Shown: positions 14,578 through 23,628 of the stretch, piece by piece
Layout of the letters: each line of letters opens with the position of its first letter
Numbering within the stretch: position 1 is the first letter of the stretch
DNA from: Streptococcus parasanguinis
GTDB taxonomy: Bacteria > Bacillota > Bacilli > Lactobacillales > Streptococcaceae
Assembly (NCBI RefSeq): GCF_001073155.1
Contig: NZ_JVEE01000041.1
Coordinates: forward strand, 1 to 50,633
Length of the DNA stretch: 50,633 bases
Reading direction: 5' to 3'
The notes under the pieces: generated by a model
Database searches by the model: none
Told to the model about the DNA's origin: nothing
What the model saw: only the letters and a program-made list of their open reading frames with translations
Made by a program: the position numbers and the translations under genes

Positions 14578-17292
14578 TTATTTCAAATTCGACATCACTT
14601 GTTTCTTGGTGAAGGTGCGCTCTTGTTTATTAGCTAAGGCCTTAATGCGCGCATCAAGGAGAATAGCGCGACCTTCGGCACTTCGGGTATAGACGAGGTC
14701 ATACTTACCTAGGCTCTTTCGGATTTGCTCCACAAAGGCTTGGGCATCCTCTTTCCGTTTGTCAAAGAGGCTTGGTACAGCGAAATATTCTGTTTGATCG
14801 GATACCTTTTCCTGTGCTTTCAGGATATAGCGCTGATTTTCAATCGGTGCGAAGAATTCGATCATGGTTTGCGAGAAGAGTTCCTTCTCCCGCATGGTTC
14901 CGCCCTTCAAATAGATCAGCGTGTTGATGGCATCCTTTCTGTCTCGTACGACTTGGATGCGGGTTTCTTGGGTCTGGATCTGGCCAGAAAGGAGTAGGGC
15001 TTGGTGAATAGCCTGGCCGAAGACTTCTAACCGTTTATAAGGGCTCTTATAGAGATAGTAGCGCAGCCAAGCAAGGAGAGCGAGAACAGCTAAAACGAAT
15101 AGAAGAATTAGAGACGCTTTATTCCCTCCGCCTCTATGTGAATAGTAAAAAAGGTTGGCGACAGAATCGGTCAAAGCTGCGGCCGTCAGCCAACGAGCTA
15201 GCTTTCTGGCGTCAAAAAATAGGGCCAGGGGCAGGAAGTGTTTATCCACTTGTACCTCGTTAGCAATCTCCATATTCTCCAGAATCGGCAGGGCTGATTT
15301 CCAGCCGTCTCGGAGTTCTTGACGATGGGTAGAGCGCTCTAAGGTCTCTTCATTGAGTTTTTGCAACTGTTTTTTGGTATAGCGGATATTGTCAAAGGCT
15401 AGACGTTCAATGCCAGATTCGATGAAGGGCCCCTTGTAATGGAGACCTAAAAATTGCTTCATCCGTCTTTCTAAGAGCTCCAGATCAGGACTGTATTCTT
15501 TCAACTGATCAGTGATGGCTTCGATCTCTTCCTTTTCAAGATCGGACTTTTCATACCATTTCTTTAGGGAAAGATTAATGGAGACCAGGTGCCAGATGTT
15601 ACTAGTTTTGTCTGGATCCTCAGGCCACACTCGGATGGCACGGCCTCGCATTTGGTTGCTGAGCATAAAGCTGCCGACAAAGCTCGCTAGGATCAGGGAA
15701 TTGACACAAGGAGCATCCCAGCCTTCTCCTAGAAGAGACTTGGTTCCAATAACAACCTGGATGAGGCCCTCTTGAAAGAGCTGGGTCACAGCTGTCACCA
15801 AATCATGTTGAGAACCGACCAAACGAACCTTGAGAAAGTCATCAGGAGATAATTGGCCAACACTTTGATAAGTCAGTCGATTCCCTCCTAACAGCTCCTC
15901 TAGTCTTGGCTTAGCAACCGTCGGGATGATGACGATGCTACCGGTTAAGACAGCGATGGCAGGAGGAGTTGCTTGCTCTAAGCTTTCCCTGCGAATAGAT
16001 TCGAAATAAGAGAGCACTCCCAATTGAGTAAATTGGGCGTCCTTATCTCCTAGATGAACTTCAAAATCTTGACGAATATAGTCTGTTAATACCAGTTGTC
16101 GTAGTTGGCTTCCAAGAGCCTGGTATTCGGCCTTGAAAATCTCTCGGACGGCATTAAGTTTTCCGAGGGATTGGTTGAGTAGAAGGTCTTGTTTTTTGTT
16201 GCGGACCAGTTTGACTTGTTTTCGATCGATCAAGCTGGCTGCTTTTAATTCATGAAGCAGTTGCTTCTCGTATTCCTCAGGTAGATTGTACCAGTGAGGC
16301 ACCTGAAAGAGCAGACCTTGCAGGAGAATTTCAAGCCAGTCCAGGGTGAAAGCAGGTAGTTTCTTGGCTCCTAAAAGGTCCTGGAAACGTTTGGGAAAGT
16401 CAATTCCCTTGCTTCGAAGAAAGATCAGGGTAGCAGAGAGATACTTGGGCTCATTGAGCAATTCATCATCGCTAATCTGACCAGATAAGGCCTGGCAGGT
16501 TTGGAGGTATTGGCAAAAGAGGGAATCGGAAGTCAGTTGTTGCAAGAGAGCATTCTTTTGTTGGCTAAAAGCGTCCAACTGCTCTTGCTCTTCCTTGGTT
16601 GGAAAGGCAAAGTAGACATAGTCTTGGTGGGGACAAAGGGTATCTTCCTTGACCAATTCGGGAACCGTAATTTCCTCATCGATCTCACCACACATGCGGA
16701 TATAGCGATCCCAAAGGGCAGGATCCCCTTCATAGGGCGGGGTGGCGGTAAGGGAGATCATCTTTAAGTCTGGGAAGGCCTGACGAAAGGCTTCCAAACT
16801 CTTCCACCATTCATTGCGCAGGTGATGACACTCATCTAAACAAAGGGTCCCGAGTGAGATGGCTTTGAAAGTAGTAAAGATATCAAAGCCTTTGAAATCA
16901 AATGTTTCAATCTCTGCCTGGTCATCGGTATCCTCAGCTTGTGATTGACCGACGACTTGGTTCACGGCGCTGTGTAGGGCCTGATAGGTAGCCACTGTAA
17001 TCAGCTTAGGATGTTTGAGGTCCTGAGAGATCAATTGCTCCGCTTGGCTTTCATCACTCAAGAATGCTTGGATAATCCGGTCCACCCATTGCTGACGAAT
17101 GGTGACCGTAGGAGCCAAGATCAGGGTTGGCTGGCCAAAGCGTCTGATAAATTCGATTCCCAGGGTTGTTTTTCCAGAGCCAGGAGCTGCTACCAAATGC
17201 AGGTGGCCATCCGCCATAAAAGCGTCACTCTTATCGAGAACGCGTTTTTGATAGTGTCTCCATTGGCCTGTAAAGGCTAGTTCTTGTAACAT
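14578..17292 (-). CDS. DEAD/DEAH-type helicase with a membrane segment
   Basis: 904-aa superfamily 2 helicase. Motif I AAPGSGKTT (35-43), motif II DECH (153-156), motif III LTATPP (near 180), and in the second RecA lobe GEGWDAP and QMRGRAIR (motif VI). Unusually, residues about 726-748 form one clear hydrophobic helix (ASLILLFVLAVLALLAWL), followed by a soluble domain of about 150 residues with a YFAVPSLFDKRK segment. This suggests membrane attachment of a nucleic-acid motor. I chose the ATG at 17292 with GGGAGG 7 nt upstream over an earlier GTG at 17319. The function is unknown; repair or DNA uptake at the membrane and defence are possibilities. Confidence 0.8.
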   Translation of the reverse strand: MLQELAFTGQWRHYQKRVLDKSDAFMADGHLHLVAAPGSGKTTLGIEFIRRFGQPTLILAPTVTIRQQWVDRIIQAFLSDESQAEQLISQDLKHPKLITVATYQALHSAVNQVVGQSQAEDTDDQAEIETFDFKGFDIFTTFKAISLGTLCLDECHHLRNEWWKSLEAFRQAFPDLKMISLTATPPYEGDPALWDRYIRMCGEIDEEITVPELVKEDTLCPHQDYVYFAFPTKEEQEQLDAFSQQKNALLQQLTSDSLFCQYLQTCQALSGQISDDELLNEPKYLSATLIFLRSKGIDFPKRFQDLLGAKKLPAFTLDWLEILLQGLLFQVPHWYNLPEEYEKQLLHELKAASLIDRKQVKLVRNKKQDLLLNQSLGKLNAVREIFKAEYQALGSQLRQLVLTDYIRQDFEVHLGDKDAQFTQLGVLSYFESIRRESLEQATPPAIAVLTGSIVIIPTVAKPRLEELLGGNRLTYQSVGQLSPDDFLKVRLVGSQHDLVTAVTQLFQEGLIQVVIGTKSLLGEGWDAPCVNSLILASFVGSFMLSNQMRGRAIRVWPEDPDKTSNIWHLVSINLSLKKWYEKSDLEKEEIEAITDQLKEYSPDLELLERRMKQFLGLHYKGPFIESGIERLAFDNIRYTKKQLQKLNEETLERSTHRQELRDGWKSALPILENMEIANEVQVDKHFLPLALFFDARKLARWLTAAALTDSVANLFYYSHRGGGNKASLILLFVLAVLALLAWLRYYLYKSPYKRLEVFGQAIHQALLLSGQIQTQETRIQVVRDRKDAINTLIYLKGGTMREKELFSQTMIEFFAPIENQRYILKAQEKVSDQTEYFAVPSLFDKRKEDAQAFVEQIRKSLGKYDLVYTRSAEGRAILLDARIKALANKQERTFTKKQVMSNLK

Positions 17293-17408
17293 TGGTTTCC
17301 TCCCTTGTACTGTCCCCATTATATCATAGCGGGGGACAAGAATCTCTTGGTAGAAGTTGAAGATTTCCGCTTTCTAATGAAAATAGCAAAGGGGAAATTT
17401 TGAGTGAT

Positions 17409-17437
17409 AAAAAGCCCAATCAACGGATTAGGCTTTT
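17409..17437 (-). terminator. Terminator of the LPXTG protein gene
   Basis: On the minus strand AAAAGCCTAATC, loop, GATTGGGCTTTTT, 5 nt after the stop codon. Confidence 0.82.
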
Positions 17438-17441
17438 CATG

Positions 17442-18860
17442 TTAGTCTTTCTTTGTTTTACGAGAGAGGCCAAAGGCAGCACCCATGCTAAGAAGACCAA
17501 GACCTAGAGTCGTCAAAGCAATTGAGGTCTTGCTTCCTGTATTTGGAAGGCTTGCTTCTTTTTGAGGAAGAGCAGCTGGTGCGATATAAACTGCTGTTTT
17601 GACAGGCTCATCTTTAGCCGGTGTGAAAACGGTCGGTTTCGCAGGAGTGACAACAGCCGGTTTCTGAGGAGTAGGAGTCGGTGTTGCAGGTGTTTGGATG
17701 CTAGGCGTTTGTGGTTTTGCTTTCGCCACGCGGTGAGTTTTTGAGATCAACTCATACTTGTCTGTTTGGACTTTGAAGACACGACCTTTTTGGACAGTTT
17801 CAACGACTTTGTTGGCAAATTGAACGTTCAACAAGTCAGCAAAGTTTTTGTCGATATCTAAGTAGAGACCATTTGTTCCATTGACCAATGGATCAAAGTC
17901 TTTTTTCTCAGCTGTTTCACCAACCACTGTCAAAGAGATGCCAGCATCTTGAAGGGCCTTCAGTGTCGCTTCTTTGGTTGGTGTATCCTTTGTAAGATCA
18001 ATGTCCTCGTCTGTAATCAAGAAAGCAAAGCGATGGTTGTTTGCCCCAGCCCCCCAGTTGTAGTCCCCTGAAGTAGCAATATGATGCAATGGAACAGTAG
18101 CATTTTCATAGTAGCCTTTAGTTTTGATGGTTTTCAAAGCAGAAATGAAACTTTCTGGATCACTTGTGAACTTAGATCCATTGAAATCATGGTATTTAAC
18201 TTCACTAGCTCTTTCGTATTCAACCAATCCTAAACGAGCTTGAATATTTTTTGCCGATAGATTGCGAACGAAGGTCTCGACATTCTTCATCGTATCCCTG
18301 ATGTGAGAATCCATTGAAGTTGATTTGTCGATGACAAAGACGATGTCTGATGTTGCTTGAACTTCTTTTTTATTGACGACATCTGCTTCTTTTGTCACTT
18401 CGACTACAGTTGTTTTGTTGACGGTTTCAGTTGTTGTCTCAGTGTAGTCAGCTGTTTCTTTGGTTGATGTAGCTGTCTTGGTAGAAGAGACTGGTTTTGA
18501 AGTGCCAACAGGTGTGTCTTGATCGTCTAAGCTAGTGGTTTTGATAGTTGCTGTTGAGGTAGTGGTTGTATCTGCACCGTCTGTTTTAGCAGATGGGCCA
18601 GTTTTTTTAACGTCCACAGCGATGACATCTCCAGTTTTTGCTTTATCAGCAGGAACAACTGGTGTATTGGCTTTGGCGTTGATTTCTTCGGTTGCAGTAG
18701 TGATAGGTGATTTTGCTGCTGTAGTAGCTGTAGGAGCAGCTTGGGTTGTTGCAGGTGCAACGTCATCAGCAGAAGCAATAGTCGTTCCTGTGAAGACAGT
18801 TCCTAAAACAACGGAAGCTAAAGTTAAAGTTTGTTTACGTGAAATAGTATATTTTTTCAA
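17442..18860 (-). CDS. LPXTG cell-wall surface protein with a von Willebrand A domain
   Basis: 472 aa. A signal peptide with a YSIRK-like motif (KKYTISRKQ, residues 2-10) ends near ASA-D (29-32). Next is a Thr/Ala/Lys-rich region (about 33-170), then a vWA domain from 171 with the metal-site motif DKSTS (178-182) and a later ITDED. A Pro-rich wall-spanning linker follows, then the sorting signal LPNTG (438-442), a hydrophobic helix and a KTKKD tail. Sortase would anchor it to peptidoglycan; vWA domains of this type bind host matrix or cells. Start: TTG at 18860 with GGGGA 7 nt upstream; no ATG fits. The upstream frame lacks a ribosome site and would bury the signal peptide. Confidence 0.87.
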   Translation of the reverse strand: MKKYTISRKQTLTLASVVLGTVFTGTTIASADDVAPATTQAAPTATTAAKSPITTATEEINAKANTPVVPADKAKTGDVIAVDVKKTGPSAKTDGADTTTTSTATIKTTSLDDQDTPVGTSKPVSSTKTATSTKETADYTETTTETVNKTTVVEVTKEADVVNKKEVQATSDIVFVIDKSTSMDSHIRDTMKNVETFVRNLSAKNIQARLGLVEYERASEVKYHDFNGSKFTSDPESFISALKTIKTKGYYENATVPLHHIATSGDYNWGAGANNHRFAFLITDEDIDLTKDTPTKEATLKALQDAGISLTVVGETAEKKDFDPLVNGTNGLYLDIDKNFADLLNVQFANKVVETVQKGRVFKVQTDKYELISKTHRVAKAKPQTPSIQTPATPTPTPQKPAVVTPAKPTVFTPAKDEPVKTAVYIAPAALPQKEASLPNTGSKTSIALTTLGLGLLSMGAAFGLSRKTKKD

Positions 18861-19131
18861 AATACGTCCCCTTTTTAATAAACTTTTTTCTATCATACAG
18901 GTTTTTGAAAAACTTGTCAACGGTATAATAATCAAGGCTTTGCGAGCTTTTTATATCTCTAATTATTAATAATAAGCTGAATAAGCAAAATATACACAAA
19001 ATAATTTAATTATACAATACATACGAAAGAAAATAGGATTCCCACAAATTTGCAGGAATCCTTATTTTATCAGTATTTCTACTATATTTTTTAGTCGTAA
19101 AAAATACTAGCTAGTCACTTTATTTATGTTT
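18861..19131. other. AT-rich gap upstream of the surface protein gene
   Basis: Very AT-rich DNA with the promoter region of the surface protein and a bidirectional hairpin (19031-19072). No coding sequence was seen. Confidence 0.6.
19031..19072. terminator. Hairpin terminator downstream of the HAD gene
   Basis: AAAATAGGATTCC and GGAATCCTTATTTT with a 12-nt loop; serves the minus-strand DeoR-HAD operon. Confidence 0.8.
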
Positions 19132-19941
19132 CTAAATCAGGACATAGGTTTCAACCGCTTGCCCAGCCCCGTTTTCATTATTGGTCTTTGTCACGATTGC
19201 TGCTCCGTCTTTCACCTCTTGAGGAGCATTGCCCATAGCGACACCGATGCCTGCTTTTTTGAGCATAGGGAGGTCGTTGAAGTTGTCCCCCATGGTGAGG
19301 ACTTCTTCTAAGCTCAAGTGGTAGTGGTTGGCGAGTTCAACCAGAGCATCCTCTTTAGAGACGTGCTTAGCCGTGACTTCTAGGTAGTTGGCTTTGGAGA
19401 GATAAAAGGCGGTAGAAGGGAAGTCGTCGGTAGAAATAGCACGATAGAGGGCTTGGATCTCTTCTGCTTCCCCAATTAAGAGCAATTTGTGGAGGGGCTT
19501 TGTCGCATCCAGTAAAGGATGCAATAGGGGAAGAATGATAGGTTTTTCTCCTGTAATCCGGGCCTCCTCTTGGCTCCATTGGTCGAGATGATCGGTCATC
19601 CAGTCTTTTCCACTATAGAGGTTGATCGAAACCTGAGGAAAGTGTTGGTTGGCCCAATCAATAAATTGACGGGCTTCAATCTTGTCTAAGGGATGCTCAA
19701 ACAGAACCTGCTCTCCTTTTTGGATCAAGGCTCCATTGTAGCAGGCCATAGGACAGTCTTCTATGCCGAGCTCTTTGGCAATGGGTGCCATCCCTTTTGG
19801 AGAGCGAGCAGAGGCCAGCACGAAAGGAATCTTTTCACGCTTTAAATCCGGGATCAATGATGCTAACTGTGGATCGATCTGATGGTGGTCATTTAAGATG
19901 GTGCCATCGATATCGCTGATGATGAGACGAATGTGAGACAT
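19132..19941 (-). CDS. HAD-superfamily phosphatase, Cof type
   Basis: 269 aa. The first HAD motif is DIDGTILND (nucleophile and acid/base Asp near residues 10 and 12), the second is in LASARS, and the last is MGDNFNDLPML. The Cof-type cap domain lies in between. These enzymes dephosphorylate sugar phosphates, flavin or pyridoxal phosphates; the substrate is not predictable here. The ATG has AGGAGG. It starts 12 nt after the DeoR regulator, so the two form one operon, and a sugar phosphate is a reasonable guess as both substrate and inducer. Confidence 0.87.
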   Translation of the reverse strand: MSHIRLIISDIDGTILNDHHQIDPQLASLIPDLKREKIPFVLASARSPKGMAPIAKELGIEDCPMACYNGALIQKGEQVLFEHPLDKIEARQFIDWANQHFPQVSINLYSGKDWMTDHLDQWSQEEARITGEKPIILPLLHPLLDATKPLHKLLLIGEAEEIQALYRAISTDDFPSTAFYLSKANYLEVTAKHVSKEDALVELANHYHLSLEEVLTMGDNFNDLPMLKKAGIGVAMGNAPQEVKDGAAIVTKTNNENGAGQAVETYVLI

Positions 19942-19953
19942 AAAGATTACCTC

Positions 19954-20697
19954 CTAATAGAGAATAGTGGTTTCGTTGCCGACTTGTTTAAGGATTTCAG
20001 GGCTTGGTTTTTGGTCGGTAATCCAATAATCAAATTGCTTGAGACGAGCAAGATAGTAGTTGGCATTTTGGGAGAACTTGCTGCTTTCTGCCACCAGCAC
20101 CTTGGTACGAGCCCGTTCAAAGACGAGGGATTTGACTGTAACGTCTTCAGCATCTTCAAAGGTGACTTCGCCATTGGCTAAGCTACTTGCTCCAAAAAAA
20201 GCGAGATCAAAGCGAAGATTGTCCAGTATTTGTGCTTGATTCGCGTCATAGTAGAAGCGGTTTTTAGGGTAGAATTTCCCTCCTAAAAGATGAAAGTCAA
20301 CCTGGGAATGGCTACTGAGCTGGATGGCATTGTCAAGGGAATGCGAATAGACTGTGACTTCCTTATTAAGCAAGCCAGCAAGCAGGGTCATCGAGGTGGA
20401 AACGTCGAGAAAGATCACTTGTCCATCTTGGATCAATTGCAGGGCCTTTTGAGCCATGGCAGTCTTTTCCTTGTTGGCCTTTTGACTGCGGTCTAGATAA
20501 GAAGGGCCAGGTTCTTTGTTTAAGGGAAGGAGACCACCGTGTGTCCTGCGAACCAGCTGGCGTTGGCTAAGGAGAGCGAAGTCACGACGGATGGTATCTT
20601 TTGAGACCTTGAAGTAGTCGACCATTTCTTTGGCCGATAGTTGTTTTCGCTCTTCTAAAAGTTCTAGGATTTTTTCGAGTCGCTGTTCCTGATACAT
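19954..20697 (-). CDS. DeoR-family transcriptional regulator
   Basis: 247 aa. N-terminal DeoR winged helix (QLSAKEMVDYFKVSKDTIRRDF, with the family RRTHGG motif near residue 55) followed by a sugar-phosphate-binding domain (DGQVIFLDVSTSMTLL; FFGASSL). Probably represses its own operon and responds to a phosphorylated sugar. The ATG follows AAGGAG. It is divergent from the acetyltransferase operon, whose promoter could also be a target. Confidence 0.87.
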   Translation of the reverse strand: MYQEQRLEKILELLEERKQLSAKEMVDYFKVSKDTIRRDFALLSQRQLVRRTHGGLLPLNKEPGPSYLDRSQKANKEKTAMAQKALQLIQDGQVIFLDVSTSMTLLAGLLNKEVTVYSHSLDNAIQLSSHSQVDFHLLGGKFYPKNRFYYDANQAQILDNLRFDLAFFGASSLANGEVTFEDAEDVTVKSLVFERARTKVLVAESSKFSQNANYYLARLKQFDYWITDQKPSPEILKQVGNETTILY

Positions 20698-20817
20698 GAG
20701 CTTGCTCCTTATTTCTGTTCTTGCCTATATTTTACATTATCTATTAAGCTAATGCAAGTGTTTTTAATTATTTTTAAGCGTTTGTGATCTTTTTTCTTGC
20801 AAACCCTTATTCTGACG

Positions 20818-20845
20818 TTTGTTTTAAAGGGGGAATTCTGCTATA
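20818..20845 (+). promoter_or_regulatory. Promoter of the acetyltransferase-phosphorylase operon
   Basis: TTGTTT, a 17-bp spacer and extended -10 TGCTATAAT. Confidence 0.7.
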
Positions 20846-20874
20846 ATATGTCAAAATAACGTGGAGGTTTCCTT

Positions 20875-21444
20875 ATGGCCAGTGAATATGAAAAAATGAT
20901 TGCGGGTGATTTTTATAGACCTGCTGACCCTGAATTACGGGCTTTGGCCCAAGCCTCTCGGGAGAAACAAGAAGCCTTTAACCAAGAGGTGGATCCCCCA
21001 AAAGGGGTAGCTATCATCAAAGAGTGGTTTGGTTCAACCGGTGAAAACCTCTATCTTAATCGCCAGGTTCTTGTAGATTATGGGGTTAATATCCATCTGG
21101 GAGAAAATTTCTATGCCAATTACAATTTGACCATGTTGGATGTATGTCCCATTACGATTGGAAAGAATGCCATGATTGGTCCTAACTGCCAATTCTTGAC
21201 CCCCTTGCACCCACTGGATCCAGACGAGCGCAATTCTGGTCTCGAGTACGGGGCGCCGATTACGATAGGAGATAACTTCTGGGCAGGAGGAGGGGTCACC
21301 ATCCTTCCTGGTGTCACGCTGGGTGACAATGTGGTTGCTGGCGCAGGAGCAGTGGTCACAAAATCCTTTGGAGACAATGTGGTCCTTGGAGGAAATCCAG
21401 CCCGTGTCATTAAAGAAATACCCGTTAAAAAGGAGAAGGAATGA
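20875..21444 (+). CDS. Maltose/galactoside O-acetyltransferase family
   Basis: 189-aa left-handed beta-helix acetyltransferase. The N-terminal Maa domain (EKMIAGDFYRPADPEL) precedes hexapeptide repeats (for example ITIGKNAMIGPN and VTLGDNVVAGAGAVVTK) and NPARVIKEI. The catalytic His is in TPLHPL. It would transfer acetyl from acetyl-CoA to a sugar; the natural substrate is uncertain. The ATG follows GTGGAGG. Its stop overlaps the next start by 4 nt (ATGA). Confidence 0.88.
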   Translation: MASEYEKMIAGDFYRPADPELRALAQASREKQEAFNQEVDPPKGVAIIKEWFGSTGENLYLNRQVLVDYGVNIHLGENFYANYNLTMLDVCPITIGKNAMIGPNCQFLTPLHPLDPDERNSGLEYGAPITIGDNFWAGGGVTILPGVTLGDNVVAGAGAVVTKSFGDNVVLGGNPARVIKEIPVKKEKE

Positions 21445-22205
21445 TCCATAAACATGAAATACCCATTTTAGAGTTTGATGACAATCCACAGGCAGTCATT
21501 ATGCCGACCCATGAGGGGTTAGACCTGCACCTACCTGAAAAATGTGTGTATGCTTTCTTGGAAGATGAGATTGATCGCTTTGCGGAAGCTGTTGGAGCCA
21601 AACAAGTAGCTAGCTTTGTCTCAGCTACCAAGATCTATCCGGTCTATGTTATGGAGTACAAAGGAGAGGAGATCTGCTTGGCCCAGGCGCCAGTTGGATC
21701 TGCCCCTGCCGCCCAATTCATGGATTGGTTGATTGGCTATGGAGTGAAGAAGATCATATCGGCCGGTAGCTGCGGGGTCTTGGTGGACATAGAAGAAAAT
21801 GCTTTTTTAATCCCGACCAAGGCCTTGCGAGATGAAGGAGCCAGTTATCATTATGTCGCGCCTTCGCGTTATATAGAGGTGGACGGCCGCGCACTGACTG
21901 CTATTGAAGCAGTTCTCAAACAAGCGTCCATTCCTTATCAAGAGGTCATGACCTGGTCGACCGATGGCTTTTATAGGGAGACACCTGACAAGGTGGCCTA
22001 TCGCATCGAAGAAGGGTGTAGTGTGGTGGAGATGGAATGTGCCTCTCTTGCTGCAGTGGCCCAGCTTCGTGAGGCGGTTTGGGGCTTGCTCCTATTTACC
22101 GCAGATTCTCTAGCAGATCTGGAACATTATGACCAGCGTGACTGGGGCTCAGAAGCTTTTGAGAAGGCCTTAGAATTATGCCTAGAAATGGTTCATTACT
22201 TGTAG
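21441..22205 (+). CDS. Nucleoside phosphorylase (purine/uridine phosphorylase family)
   Basis: 254 aa. Contains the phosphorylase-I elements APVGSAPAAQFMDWLI and ISAGSCGVL (phosphate loop), WSTDGFYRE and VVEMECASLAAVA (ribose-binding Glu and adjacent Met). It splits a nucleoside with phosphate to base and ribose-1-phosphate; the base preference is unclear. It is translationally coupled to the acetyltransferase by the ATGA overlap, behind AAGGAG. Confidence 0.83.
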   Translation: MIHKHEIPILEFDDNPQAVIMPTHEGLDLHLPEKCVYAFLEDEIDRFAEAVGAKQVASFVSATKIYPVYVMEYKGEEICLAQAPVGSAPAAQFMDWLIGYGVKKIISAGSCGVLVDIEENAFLIPTKALRDEGASYHYVAPSRYIEVDGRALTAIEAVLKQASIPYQEVMTWSTDGFYRETPDKVAYRIEEGCSVVEMECASLAAVAQLREAVWGLLLFTADSLADLEHYDQRDWGSEAFEKALELCLEMVHYL

Positions 22206-22219
22206 GTCTATTCTCTTTT

Positions 22220-22237
22220 TATGATACAATGAAGTTA
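22220..22237 (+). promoter_or_regulatory. Extended -10 abutting the trkH start codon (leaderless candidate)
   Basis: TGATACAAT (extended -10; hexamer 22225-22230) ends 6 nt before the ATG at 22237. No Shine-Dalgarno is present between them. Confidence 0.5.
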
Positions 22238-23619
22238 TGTTAGTCAAATCATATTTTAAACGATGGCAGTCCAAGATCAAAGGTCTGTCTCCAGCAAGGC
22301 GGATCTTTTTCAGCTTTGCCTTGGTTATCCTGATGGGCTCTCTCTTACTGAGTTTGCCCTTTGTCCAGCAAGTAAGCTCAACAGCAGGCTACATCGACCA
22401 CCTCTTTACCGCGGTCTCTATGGTCTGTGTGACAGGGCTCTTTACCCAGTCGGTGGCTTCGACCTATAATGGCTGGGGGCAATTGATTTGTATGCTCTTG
22501 ATTCAGATTGGAGGCCTAGGGATTTTGACCTTTATTGGTCTCTTCTTTATGGAAAGCCGCCAAAAGCTCAGTTTCAAGGACCGGCAGACTATTCGGGACA
22601 GCTTTAGCTTTAGCAATAATCAAAGCTTGACCCGTTTTGTGCGCTCTATTTTCATTACCACCTTTACCATCGAAGGACTGGGAGCCTTGTTCCTCATGAT
22701 TCGCTTCATTCCTCGCTTCGGCTGGGGCCATGGAATCTTTAACTCTATCTTTGTCGCGGTTTCCGCCTTTTGTAATGCGGGCTTTGATAATTTTGGGGGC
22801 GATAGTATGATGAGCTTCCAGACCGATTGGTTGGTCAATCTGACTTTGTCTGCCCTTATTATTACAGGGGGTTTGGGCTTTATGGTTTGGTTTGACCTGG
22901 TCACCAAGGCCCGTAACCAATCCGGACGACGGACTCTTCGCTTTCACACCAAGGTGGTTCTCTGGTTAACAGCTGCGATTCTCCTCTTTGGGACAGTAAC
23001 CAGCCTCTTGACCGAGTTTAATAATCCGGCAACCATTGGGTCCCTGCCATTGGGAGAGAAGGTCTTGGTCAGCTTTTTCCAAACTGTCAGCATGCGGACG
23101 GCCGGTTTTGCCTCCTTAGATTATACAGCAGTTCGGCCAGTGACACTTTTTATCTATCTCTTGCAGATGTTTCTAGGTGGCGCACCTGGTGGGACAGCAG
23201 GGGGCATGAAAATTACGACATTCCTGGTCTTAGTTCTTTTGGCTCGCAAGGAATTACTTGGATTACCACATACCAATTTGGGTAAGCGTACCATCGCACC
23301 AGACTTGGTGCAACGCTCTTTGGGCACAGCAGTGATTTTCCAGTTGACCTTTATCCTGGGGCTCTTTGGCCTTTGTCTTGTGACGCCGGATGGTCAACGT
23401 TTTCTGTACTTGGTCTTTGAGGTGGTATCGGCTTTAGCGACAGTGGGCGTAACGGCCAATGTGACCTCGACTTTAAATGGAGCAGGGCTGGGGATCATCA
23501 TGGTGCTCATGTTTATCGGTCGGATCGGCCCCTTGACCCTTATGGTCAGCTTGAACAATTACAAAGCCAAAAAAGCAGATGCCTTGCAATATGCCAAGGC
23601 AGACATCATTATCGGATAG
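22237..23619 (+). CDS. Potassium uptake channel subunit, TrkH/KtrB family
   Basis: 460-aa membrane channel with four pore-loop repeats, seen at FTAVSMVCVTGLF, FVAVSAFCNAGFDNF, FFQTVSMRTAGF and VSALATVGVTANV. These filters conduct K+. It works with the cytoplasmic gating subunit encoded 9 nt downstream. In pneumococcus the equivalent pair is TrkH with CabP, whose gating is controlled by cyclic di-AMP. No ribosome-binding site precedes the ATG, and an extended -10 sits directly upstream, suggesting a leaderless mRNA. Confidence 0.9.
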   Translation: MLVKSYFKRWQSKIKGLSPARRIFFSFALVILMGSLLLSLPFVQQVSSTAGYIDHLFTAVSMVCVTGLFTQSVASTYNGWGQLICMLLIQIGGLGILTFIGLFFMESRQKLSFKDRQTIRDSFSFSNNQSLTRFVRSIFITTFTIEGLGALFLMIRFIPRFGWGHGIFNSIFVAVSAFCNAGFDNFGGDSMMSFQTDWLVNLTLSALIITGGLGFMVWFDLVTKARNQSGRRTLRFHTKVVLWLTAAILLFGTVTSLLTEFNNPATIGSLPLGEKVLVSFFQTVSMRTAGFASLDYTAVRPVTLFIYLLQMFLGGAPGGTAGGMKITTFLVLVLLARKELLGLPHTNLGKRTIAPDLVQRSLGTAVIFQLTFILGLFGLCLVTPDGQRFLYLVFEVVSALATVGVTANVTSTLNGAGLGIIMVLMFIGRIGPLTLMVSLNNYKAKKADALQYAKADIIIG

Positions 23620-23628
23620 GAGAGACTT

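Noticed and set aside
17600..17720. Possible CRISPR-like or tandem repeat
   Set aside because: It is the coding sequence of the Pro/Thr-rich wall-spanning linker; units are irregular and there are no spacers.
18535..18969. 144-codon plus-strand frame opposite the surface protein
   Set aside because: Its Val/Ala-rich hydrophobic look comes from the complement of the Thr/Ala-rich repeat region.
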